DNA from: Desulfobacteraceae bacterium
Lineage (GTDB): Bacteria > Desulfobacterota > Desulfobacteria > Desulfobacterales > BuS5
Length of the DNA stretch: 15,172 nt
Assembly (NCBI GenBank): GCA_030592105.1
Contig: JAUVKE010000026.1
Span: 1-15,172 of the forward strand
Reading direction: 5' to 3'
Below the pieces are notes generated by a model. That model made no database searches, was not told where the DNA came from, and saw only the letters and a program-made list of their open reading frames with translations. Shown here in pieces: positions 5,849-12,083 of the stretch. How positions within the stretch are numbered: position 1 is the first letter of the stretch; each line of letters opens with the position of its first letter. The position numbers were made by a program, and so were the translations under genes.

Positions 5849-6769
5849 CTAACATTTAAAAAGATCGGTACTCAAATATCTTTCTCCGGTACTGGGGAGG
5901 ATAACAACGATGTTTTTCCCTTTTGAGCTGACTTTTTTGGCGATTTTAATTGCAGCGAAAACTGCTGCTCCAGATGAAATACCACACAAGAGTCCTTCTT
6001 TTGATGCAAGAAGCCTTGCTGTTTCAATGGCCTCATCATTTGTTACCGTAATAACGCCATCAACCACTGAACTGTCATAAACTTCCGGGATAAATCCGGC
6101 TCCAATACCCTGTATTTTATGGGTTCCAGGTAAACCTCCGGAAAGAACCGGCGAATCGTATGGCTCAACAGCATATGCCTTAAAGCCCGGTTTTCTCTTT
6201 TTAATAAGAGTTGATACCCCGGTAATTGTCCCCCCTGTTCCCACACCTGCAACGAATATGTCAACCTGACCTGATGTGGCATTCCAAATCTCCTCCGCAG
6301 TAGTCTCCATGTGAATTCCGGGGTTTGCCGGATTGGTAAACTGATTTGGCATATATGCATTTGTTTCAGATGCAAAAAAACTCTCAGCTTCTTTTATTGC
6401 CCCTTTCATTCCATCAGCCCCTTTTGTGAGAATAATTTTTGCTCCAAGGTGTTGAAGTAATTTTCGACGCTCAATGCTCATGGTATCAGGCATTGTTAAC
6501 GTCAGTCGATATCCTTTTTGAGCGCAAATAAAGGCTAAGGCAATACCGGTGTTTCCACTTGTTGGTTCAATGATTTTTGTTTCAGAATTAATCCATCCTT
6601 TTTCTTCAGCCGCTTTAATCATGGAATAACCGATTCTGTCTTTCACACTTCCCAAGGGATTTAAAAATTCAAGCTTGGCAAGTATTTTTCCTTCAATACC
6701 CCGGGTTAATCTGTTTAAGCTTACAAGGGGGGTCGATCCTATGGTGTGGCTTATGGATTGATATATCAT
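5849..6769 (-). CDS. cysK: cysteine synthase (O-acetylserine sulfhydrylase)
   Basis: This PLP-dependent cytoplasmic enzyme makes L-cysteine from O-acetylserine and sulfide. The 306-residue length is standard. The PLP lysine is Lys43 in [11 protein letters not shown]. The substrate loop TSGNTG spans 70-75. The phosphate-binding GVGTGGT spans 175-181. The PLP ring-nitrogen serine lies in GISSGAA (263-269). The ATG at 6769 has AAGGAG seven bases upstream. CysK is favoured over CysM on overall motif wording, but the two cannot be fully separated by eye. It converges with the metal-efflux operon, with 43 bases between stops and no clear terminator. A copy of the 50-bp dispersed repeat lies 24 bases before its start. 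Confidence 0.95.
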   Translation of the reverse strand: MIYQSISHTIGSTPLVSLNRLTRGIEGKILAKLEFLNPLGSVKDRIGYSMIKAAEEKGWINSETKIIEPTSGNTGIALAFICAQKGYRLTLTMPDTMSIERRKLLQHLGAKIILTKGADGMKGAIKEAESFFASETNAYMPNQFTNPANPGIHMETTAEEIWNATSGQVDIFVAGVGTGGTITGVSTLIKKRKPGFKAYAVEPYDSPVLSGGLPGTHKIQGIGAGFIPEVYDSSVVDGVITVTNDEAIETARLLASKEGLLCGISSGAAVFAAIKIAKKVSSKGKNIVVILPSTGERYLSTDLFKC

Positions 6770-6793
6770 CTGTATACTCCTTGCATAAAGTTT

Positions 6794-6843
6794 GGGGTTG
6801 AATTTAACTTTGGCTATCAGAGGTCAGTCTATTGCTGAAATTA
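6794..6843. repeat. 50-bp dispersed repeat, copy 2
   Basis: This is the ungapped 43/50 match to 2340-2389, lying just upstream of cysK on the minus strand. Transcribed from the minus strand it would form part of the cysK leader. Four of the seven differences are G/A changes on the plus strand and two are C/T, so most are transitions, consistent with drift of a common unit. Confidence 0.7.
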
Positions 6844-6890
6844 GAACTAAACCCTAAAGTCTATTTATACCCAGGACGCGGTTCATCGAG

Positions 6891-6959
6891 AAAAATTCCG
6901 GTGTTGGTGGGAATCGATTTTATTAACCATATATTCCCACCCACACCACAGAACCGGAA
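6891..6959 (-). terminator. terminator-like hairpin after the acyl-CoA synthetase genes
   Basis: On the minus strand a long stem forms between GGTGTGGGTGGGAAT and ATTCCCACCAACACC, with one mismatch and an 18-base loop. An outer CCGG/CCGG pair is separated by a bulge. A run of five T (6895-6891) follows. It begins about 29 bases after the beta-subunit stop. The stem and T-run fit a Rho-independent terminator that separates this operon from cysK, though the loop is longer than usual. Confidence 0.55.
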
Positions 6960-6987
6960 GTAATTACCGCATCACCTTCCATATATA

Positions 6988-7665
6988 TTATGGTTTATCT
7001 TCGAGTATAATCAAGGCATCGACTGCAACAGGTTTTCCCTTGCAAATAATAAGAGGATTAATATCTATCTGACTTATCTCTTCATTATCGAGACCTATTT
7101 GCCCCACTTTTATCAGAATTTCCGTTAGTATTTCCAAATCCACGGTTGACATCCCGCGAACTGCATCCAGAATTTTATGTCCCTTTATCTCTTTCATCAT
7201 CTCCAGGGCATCTTTTTTTTCTATTGGAGCTATACGAAATGAAACATCTTTTAATATTTCAGTAAAGATTCCTCCAAGGCCGAACATTATACATGGACCG
7301 AACTGGGGGTCACGATTCATACCCACCACCAGTTCCCGTTTCCCCTTTATCATCTCCTGAACCAGTATTGTTTTTGTGCCTCCATTCATATTTGCCGCTA
7401 TTTCCTGAAAGGAATTAATCGCCTCTTTTTCATCTCTTATATCGATACGGATAAGATCTTTTTCTGTTTTATGAGTAATTTCAGAGGAGCAGCCTTTTAA
7501 AACCAGAGGATAATCTATTTTTTCAACAGCCTTTGCCAGATCTTCCATTGAATCGACTATAATTTCATTTGTAACCGGTATGTTGTAAGATGCAAGGACT
7601 TGTTTTGATTCATATTCTGTAAGTGCTGTTCTTCCTTCATAAAAAGCTTTTTTGATTATGTCCAT
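6988..7665 (-). CDS. acdB: ADP-forming acyl-CoA synthetase, beta (ATP-grasp) subunit
   Basis: This 225-residue ATP-grasp protein pairs with the alpha subunit encoded upstream. The complex converts acyl-CoA, ADP and phosphate to free acid, CoA and ATP, as in the archaeal-type acetyl-CoA synthetase (ADP-forming). Motifs seen are ALTEYESKQVLASYNIP (14-30) at the N-terminus, the strand YPLVLKG (52-58), EITHKTE (62-68) with the histidine equivalent to the second phospho-histidine of this family (His65), the glycine-rich FGLGGIFTE (128-136), and the metal-binding DINPL (201-205). The size matches a stand-alone beta subunit, not a fused protein. AGGGG lies before the ATG at 7665. It follows the alpha gene by 53 bases and is followed by a terminator-like hairpin. 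Acetate is the commonest substrate, but branched or aryl acids are possible. Confidence 0.92.
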   Translation of the reverse strand: MDIIKKAFYEGRTALTEYESKQVLASYNIPVTNEIIVDSMEDLAKAVEKIDYPLVLKGCSSEITHKTEKDLIRIDIRDEKEAINSFQEIAANMNGGTKTILVQEMIKGKRELVVGMNRDPQFGPCIMFGLGGIFTEILKDVSFRIAPIEKKDALEMMKEIKGHKILDAVRGMSTVDLEILTEILIKVGQIGLDNEEISQIDINPLIICKGKPVAVDALIILEDKP

Positions 7666-7718
7666 TTTTTCCCCTATGATTGATGTTCCTGTATATTTTT
7701 TTGATTTTCGGGTACATT

Positions 7719-9128
7719 TTAAGTATTTTGCAAAAATTCATAATATGTGGCAGCTGTGCTAAGAGCTTTGGCGGCTCTGTCGGGCGTGGGAATAAGAGGA
7801 ACTTTTCCAGTTTTTTTCAATTTATTTTCAATGATTTGGATGTCAATATCATGTACCCAGCCTTCGTAGGGACAAAGTACCACAGCTTTATCCGGGAAAG
7901 CATCCGCTATTGCAGAGATAATTTCGGTCAGCAGCAGGGGGGTATTTTCGTCTTCCATCCATGCTGCAAGAAACAGGATAACCGAATCGATTGCAGGATT
8001 TTCCATAAAAGCAAGAATGGTATCTTTTAAAGACTCTTCTATCGATTTTTCTGAAGTGGAAATTATGGGCCATAGATCAAGGGGATTTCCCACATTAAAC
8101 CAGTGGGGGGCTGCCCTTACAATTTTTTCCATTGTTTCCGAATGGGGCTCAGCAATATTCAGGCCGTATTTATTACAGGCATCCAGGGTATATATTCCCA
8201 TCCCTCCACTATAGGAGGCGATGCCAACCCCCCTTCCTCTGACCGGGGGAGCCTGGGAAAAAAGTTTAATCAGGTCAGACATTTCATCTATGGTATGGGC
8301 ACGTATTAAACCGGTCTGTTTAAACAGGGCATCCCAGATTTCGTCTTTTCCAATAATTGAACCTGAGTGTGATTGGGCAGCCTTGGCAGATTGCTTGCTC
8401 CTTCCTGTTTTCAAGACAATTACAGGTTTTTTTTGAGCCACCCGTTTTGCAACCTTGAAAAATTTTCTCCCATTGTTAATCCCTTCAATATGAAGGGCTA
8501 TAACCTTAACCTCCGGATCAGCTTCATAATATTCAAGGCAATCTGTAACGTCAACATCGCAGCCGTTTCCAAGATCAATACCTTTTCCCAGCATACGCAA
8601 TTCATTTATAATCCCAAAGAAAATTCCGCTTTGAGATACGAGCCCCACGGGAATTTTTTCGAGCCCATACTGTTCTGCAAAAGAGAGGCTGAAGTTTAAA
8701 AATGCATTGGCAGTCCCCAGCGTGTTAGGCCCCAATACCCTTATGCCGGTTTTTTTTATAATGGCTGTTATATCGTTTTGCAGCTTTTTCCCCAAATCAT
8801 CAGTCGCATCGTTAAATCCCTGGCCCACTATTATTGCGGCCTTGATTCCTTTGTCTGCACATTCCTGTAATATTTTTGGTGTTATTTCCCTTGAGGTGAA
8901 CAATAACGCCAGGTCAATTTCGTCGTCAATTTGGGCAACTTCAGGGTATGTCTTAACCCCCATAATTTCATCAGTATGGGGATTTACAGGATACAATTTT
9001 CCCTGAAAGCCCTGTTTTAACAAGGGAGCAATAATATTATACGAGTTAGGGTCTGTTTGTCTGGATATACCGAGTAAAGCAATTGATTTTGGTTCCAAAA
9101 ACAATTTTATCTGTTCTACAATATCCAT
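7719..9128 (-). CDS. acdA: ADP-forming acyl-CoA synthetase, alpha (CoA-binding) subunit
   Basis: This 469-residue protein contains the three alpha-subunit domains. The CoA-binding Rossmann domain starts at about 8 (FLEPKSIALLGIS) and carries LYPVNPH (45-51). The ligase domain has GLVSQSGIFFG (162-172) and the catalytic, transiently phosphorylated histidine His254 in AAQSHSGSIIG. A second ligase-like domain contains ASYSGGMGI (304-312) and GNPLDLWP (347-354). The protein substrate is an acyl-CoA such as acetyl-CoA; the reaction conserves energy as ATP. The ATG at 9128 is preceded by AAGGAG and a minus-strand promoter candidate. The beta gene follows directly. In an anaerobe this would make acetate or other acids with ATP gain; that metabolic reading is inference. 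Confidence 0.93.
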   Translation of the reverse strand: MDIVEQIKLFLEPKSIALLGISRQTDPNSYNIIAPLLKQGFQGKLYPVNPHTDEIMGVKTYPEVAQIDDEIDLALLFTSREITPKILQECADKGIKAAIIVGQGFNDATDDLGKKLQNDITAIIKKTGIRVLGPNTLGTANAFLNFSLSFAEQYGLEKIPVGLVSQSGIFFGIINELRMLGKGIDLGNGCDVDVTDCLEYYEADPEVKVIALHIEGINNGRKFFKVAKRVAQKKPVIVLKTGRSKQSAKAAQSHSGSIIGKDEIWDALFKQTGLIRAHTIDEMSDLIKLFSQAPPVRGRGVGIASYSGGMGIYTLDACNKYGLNIAEPHSETMEKIVRAAPHWFNVGNPLDLWPIISTSEKSIEESLKDTILAFMENPAIDSVILFLAAWMEDENTPLLLTEIISAIADAFPDKAVVLCPYEGWVHDIDIQIIENKLKKTGKVPLIPTPDRAAKALSTAATYYEFLQNT

Positions 9129-9183
9129 AACCGTCTCCTTGTAAAATTTATTTTAAGGGGTTACTTTCTTGAACGCAGAAAAT

Positions 9184-9211
9184 GGTATATGTTTTTGGCG
9201 TATTTTGTCAA
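9184..9211 (-). promoter_or_regulatory. candidate promoter of the acyl-CoA synthetase operon
   Basis: On the minus strand TTGACA (9211-9206), a 16-base spacer and TATACC (9189-9184) lie about 55 bases before the alpha-subunit start. The -35 is perfect and the -10 moderate. Confidence 0.45.
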
Positions 9212-9239
9212 TAAATCAAATAAACGTTAAATGAATTTG

Positions 9240-9268
9240 TTGACGCAAATCATTATTTGGCCTAACCT
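9240..9268 (+). promoter_or_regulatory. candidate promoter of the MFS transporter gene
   Basis: TTGACG (9240-9245), a 17-base spacer and TAACCT (9263-9268) lie about 53 bases before the ATG at 9322. The -35 is good, the -10 weak. It points away from the acyl-CoA synthetase promoter in the same divergent 193-base gap. Confidence 0.35.
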
Positions 9269-9321
9269 CTTATTCTCACAAGAGAAACGTTTTTTAAAAC
9301 CAAATTCCGCGGGAAGATGTA

Positions 9322-10590
9322 ATGACTAAGGATATAATTCAAAGCACCTTTAAATGGCTAAATATTACTCAATTTTTCGGCGCATTAAACGACAATCTTT
9401 ATAAGCTGTCCATGGCCTTTTTTTTAATAGCAGCAAACCCGAATATTGCTCCCGACACGATAATGGCCTGTGTAGGTGCCGTATTTGTCCTCCCATTTTT
9501 ACTTTTTTCAGATGTGGCAGGTGCTCTGGCCGACAGAATCAGCAAGCAAACAATTATAGTCCGATTAAAAATTTTGGAAATTGTTTTTATGGGTTCAGGC
9601 CTGATTTTTTTTTCTATGGAAAGCTCCATGGGACTTTACCTGGTTCTCTTTTCAATGTGCACCCAAAGTGCTTTTTTCGGGCCTGCCAAATATGGTATAA
9701 TTCCTGAATTGGTATCTGATGAGAAACTTTCCAAAGCAAACAGCTATCTTATTTCGGCTACTTTTATTTCCATTATTATTGGAACGCTTATGGCGTCACT
9801 ATTTGCGGGGGGACAAAACGGATTTGTCTATTGCGGCATGGTTTGTACAGTAGTAAGTCTGCTCGGTTTTAGTACAAGCGTAAAGATATATAAAACACCC
9901 TCAAAAAAAGGGACAAGGGATGTGTCCATTTTCTTTTTTCTGGGGATATGGAAAACTATAAAATCAATCTCCGGAAACAGGGAGCTTTTAACAGCTGTTC
10001 TTATTTCGTCCTATTTCTGGTTTGCAGCAGCCTTTGCCCAGATGAACCTTGTCCCCTATGGTATGGATTTAATGCATCTCACCTCTGAAAACAGTAATCT
10101 CGCAGGCTGTTTATATCTTTTTGCTGCATTTGGCGTAGGTTCCGGAGCACTTCTTGCCGGTTGGCTCTCAGGGTCTGAAGTTAAACTGGGGATTGTTCCT
10201 TTGGGCGCTTTTGGTTTAGCTGCTTCACTTACAGGGTTAAATTTTGCCGCCCATACTTTTACATGGGCAATGGTGCTGATATTCTTTTTTGGAATATCTG
10301 CAGGATTATTTATTCTACCTCTTAATGCTTTTATTCAGTGGAAAACTCCGGAAAAAACACGCGGATCTGTTTTAGCGGCAACAAATTTTTTAAATTTTAC
10401 AGGGATATTATGTGCAAGTCTGATGATAAAAGTATTGCATGGGTTTAATCTATCTTCCGGAAAAGCATTTATGGTTGCCGGAAGCATCACTTTTATTTTT
10501 GCTTTGGGTTCAATGATTCTCCTTAAAGACTTTTTCATCACTTTTACCAAGGGTGCCTTTGACAGAATCGTTAAAAGGCTGAAACGATAA
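9322..10590 (+). CDS. MFS transporter, LplT-like (lysophospholipid flippase type)
   Basis: This 422-residue inner-membrane protein has about twelve hydrophobic segments. The opening FGALNDNLYK (19-28), the loop DVAGALADRISKQ (64-76) corresponding to the MFS A-motif, FFGPAKYGIIPEL (118-130), and VLIFFFGISAGLFILPLNAF in the second half match the LplT / Aas-MFS group. Members move lysophospholipids such as lysophosphatidylethanolamine across the inner membrane for re-acylation. In several bacteria the MFS part is fused or adjacent to the Aas acyltransferase; here neither a fusion nor an adjacent acyltransferase is present, so the substrate is an inference. GGGAAG precedes the ATG at 9322. The gene is divergent from the acyl-CoA synthetase genes and convergent with mltG, and seems to be transcribed alone. 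Confidence 0.85.
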   Translation: MTKDIIQSTFKWLNITQFFGALNDNLYKLSMAFFLIAANPNIAPDTIMACVGAVFVLPFLLFSDVAGALADRISKQTIIVRLKILEIVFMGSGLIFFSMESSMGLYLVLFSMCTQSAFFGPAKYGIIPELVSDEKLSKANSYLISATFISIIIGTLMASLFAGGQNGFVYCGMVCTVVSLLGFSTSVKIYKTPSKKGTRDVSIFFFLGIWKTIKSISGNRELLTAVLISSYFWFAAAFAQMNLVPYGMDLMHLTSENSNLAGCLYLFAAFGVGSGALLAGWLSGSEVKLGIVPLGAFGLAASLTGLNFAAHTFTWAMVLIFFFGISAGLFILPLNAFIQWKTPEKTRGSVLAATNFLNFTGILCASLMIKVLHGFNLSSGKAFMVAGSITFIFALGSMILLKDFFITFTKGAFDRIVKRLKR

Positions 10591-10607
10591 TTATATATAG
10601 ATTTTTA

Positions 10608-10620
10608 GTAACTATTCAGC
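10608..10620 (+). repeat. 13-bp repeated word, copy B
   Basis: Exact GTAACTATTCAGC, 18 bases after the transporter stop. It stands 15 bases before the left copy of the 25-bp inverted repeat around mltG. The third copy (11881-11893) is inverted relative to this one and lies on the other side of mltG. Confidence 0.6.
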
Positions 10621-10635
10621 CAAGATACATCGCTT

Positions 10636-10660
10636 CAGGTATAATCTGATTAAATCATGA
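10636..10660 (+). repeat. 25-bp inverted repeat flanking mltG, left copy
   Basis: The stretch contains GGTATAATCTGATTAAA and ends TCATGA. It matches the inverse of 11713-11737 at 24 of 25 positions. It contains the palindrome TAATC-T-GATTA and a TATAAT hexamer. The ATG inside it opens only a 26-codon frame with no recognisable product. Its presence past the 3' end of mltG is unexplained. Confidence 0.75.
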
Positions 10661-10699
10661 TTGCGTGGTGGCTTTCTCAAATTTATTGCCACATGAGTA

Positions 10700-11716
10700 T
10701 TACTTTTTTGTTTTGCGTCTTAATTGATATTTTCTAACAGCTTTATTATGATCCCGGATATTTGTTGAAAATTTATGGGTCCTGTTTTTTTTTGAAACAA
10801 AGAAAAGAAAACCTGTCTCTGCAGGGTATAATGCTGCTTTTATCGATTCAATTCCCGGATTTGCAATGGGGCCCGGGGGAAGACCTTTTATCACATAAGT
10901 ATTGTATGGTGTGGCCGCTTTTAGATTTTTTCTTGTAATATTCCCGTCAAACCCTTTTATTCCATAAATTACAGTTGGATCACTTTGAAGGCGCATACCT
11001 TTTTTTAATCTGTTATGAAAAACAGAAGATATTACAGGGCGTTCAAAAGGAGCCCCTGTTTCTTTCTCAATAATCGATGCAATGGTAATAATCTGGTGAA
11101 TAGACATATTCATATTCTTTGCCTGATTTCGCATCTCTGTGGTGATCTTTGACTGAAATCTTTTTAGCATCATGGAAATTATTTCTTCACATAGGGCTGT
11201 TTTGGCAAAAAAATAAGTATCAGGGAAAAGATATCCTTCAAAGGTTTCCGCAGCAATTTTTTTTTGTCGCACATAAGATGGATCTTTGGATAATTTAATA
11301 AATTTTTTTTGATCCACAAGACCTGACTCAGCCATTACAGATGCGATTTGTTTAAGATTATATCCCTCAGGTATGGTCACTTTATAAAAAGATACTTCCC
11401 CTTTTTCCATTATTTTGAGTATTTTTACAGGTATCATTGATGGAGAAAATCTGTAGTCCCCAGCTTTAATTTTTTTATCATATTTTTTCAGTCTGGCAAG
11501 GATTTTAAACTTTACCGGCTGATTTATTATTTCCCCATCAAGAAGTTTGTCCAAAACAGTACTGAAATTTTCTCCTTTAAGTATGGTTATATCTTTTAAC
11601 CTTTGATCGGTGTTAAGTGGTGTTAATCCATAATTATGAATGTTCCATAAAAAATATGATAAAACCGAAACCAAGCCCATTACTGATATTAATATTAAAA
11701 TTATTATTTTTTTCAT
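10700..11716 (-). CDS. mltG: endolytic murein transglycosylase
   Basis: MltG (YceG family) cuts nascent peptidoglycan glycan strands and helps set their length, anchored in the inner membrane with its domain in the periplasm. The 338-residue protein has an N-terminal membrane helix at about 4-24. A LysM-like region follows. The catalytic domain contains FEGYLFPDTYFF (159-170), IIEKETGAP (215-223) with the catalytic glutamate (Glu217, with Glu219 nearby), VFHNRLKKGMRLQSDPTVIYG (232-252) and YNTYVIKGLPPGPIANPG (271-288). The ATG at 11716 is forced by the membrane helix. No Shine-Dalgarno site precedes it; a TATAAT lies only about 11 bases upstream, so the mRNA could be nearly leaderless. A 25-bp inverted repeat brackets the gene and overlaps its start codon. 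Confidence 0.95.
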   Translation of the reverse strand: MKKIIILILISVMGLVSVLSYFLWNIHNYGLTPLNTDQRLKDITILKGENFSTVLDKLLDGEIINQPVKFKILARLKKYDKKIKAGDYRFSPSMIPVKILKIMEKGEVSFYKVTIPEGYNLKQIASVMAESGLVDQKKFIKLSKDPSYVRQKKIAAETFEGYLFPDTYFFAKTALCEEIISMMLKRFQSKITTEMRNQAKNMNMSIHQIITIASIIEKETGAPFERPVISSVFHNRLKKGMRLQSDPTVIYGIKGFDGNITRKNLKAATPYNTYVIKGLPPGPIANPGIESIKAALYPAETGFLFFVSKKNRTHKFSTNIRDHNKAVRKYQLRRKTKK

Positions 11717-11737
11717 GGTTTAATCAGATTATACCTG
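11713..11737 (-). promoter_or_regulatory. mltG start region: right copy of 25-bp inverted repeat with TATAAT
   Basis: Read on the minus strand, this segment has TATAAT (11733-11728), the palindrome TAATC-T-GATTA, and the mltG ATG (11716-11714). It matches the plus-strand segment 10636-10660 at 24 of 25 positions. No convincing -35 hexamer is found at 16-18 bases, so an activator or extended contacts might be needed if the -10 is real. The start point would fall only a few bases before the ATG. Confidence 0.5.
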
Positions 11738-11880
11738 CTGCCGTACATATTAGTTTCCAAGTAACAAAGTTTTAAATTCAGCACGCAACCAATTGAAACC
11801 CCATGTTTTTTAAAAACGCCATAACAGCTAATCGTAATGAACGTTATTTTTAAAATAGAGGCCGGGAGCCCGGTTGTTTC

Positions 11881-11893
11881 GCTGAATAGTTAC
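11881..11893 (-). repeat. 13-bp repeated word, copy C (inverted)
   Basis: GCTGAATAGTTAC is the exact reverse complement of the copies at 3172-3184 and 10608-10620. Together with copy B it forms an inverted pair around mltG, outside the 25-bp inverted repeat. Confidence 0.6.
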
Positions 11894-11997
11894 ATTTTTA
11901 TTAAGGTGTCAGGTGGATTTATAAATTCCCTTGATTTTATCATATCAATGCTTATCTTTTTTTGATATAAAAAAAACAAATAAATCATATTATTTTA

Positions 11998-12060
11998 CAG
12001 TAGTGTCCGGTTAAACTCCCCTTATTTTCTTTTTTGCAACTTTTTAACCGGATACTACTG
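11998..12060. mobile_element. 63-bp MITE of the same family as 4046-4176
   Basis: CAGTAGTGTCCGGTTAAA (11998-12015) matches the inverted right end (12043-12060) at 17 of 18 positions, and the first 16 bases equal those of the 4046 element. The 9 bases immediately outside are ATTATTTTA (11989-11997) and ATTATTTTG (12061-12069), an 8/9 direct repeat of the same length as at the first element. Only about 27 bases lie between the ends, so it codes for nothing. The right duplication runs into the GGAG ribosome binding site of the radical SAM gene. Confidence 0.8.
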
Positions 12061-12083
12061 ATTATTTTGGAGAAAACGGGTAA

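Larger units (their letters stand above)
11717..12083. other. divergent gene-free stretch between mltG and the radical SAM gene
   Basis: No coding region was found in these 367 bases. The interval holds the mltG start-region repeat, a short GC-rich self-complementary run CCGGG-AG-CCCGG (about 11863-11874), the inverted 13-bp word (11881-11893), an AT-rich stretch, and a 63-bp MITE (11998-12060) directly before the ribosome binding site of the downstream gene. Confidence 0.55.

Noticed and set aside
7680..9006. Several plus-strand open frames opposite the acyl-CoA synthetase alpha gene
   Set aside because: All are shadows of the minus-strand alpha-subunit gene, whose motifs are unambiguous.
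10657..10737. 26-codon frame starting at the ATG inside the left 25-bp repeat
   Set aside because: The product has no recognisable features and the frame overlaps the mltG 3' end; the ATG is better explained as part of the repeated segment.
11863..11874. CCGGG-AG-CCCGG as a terminator
   Set aside because: The two-base loop is too small, no T-run follows, and it lies upstream of both flanking genes.
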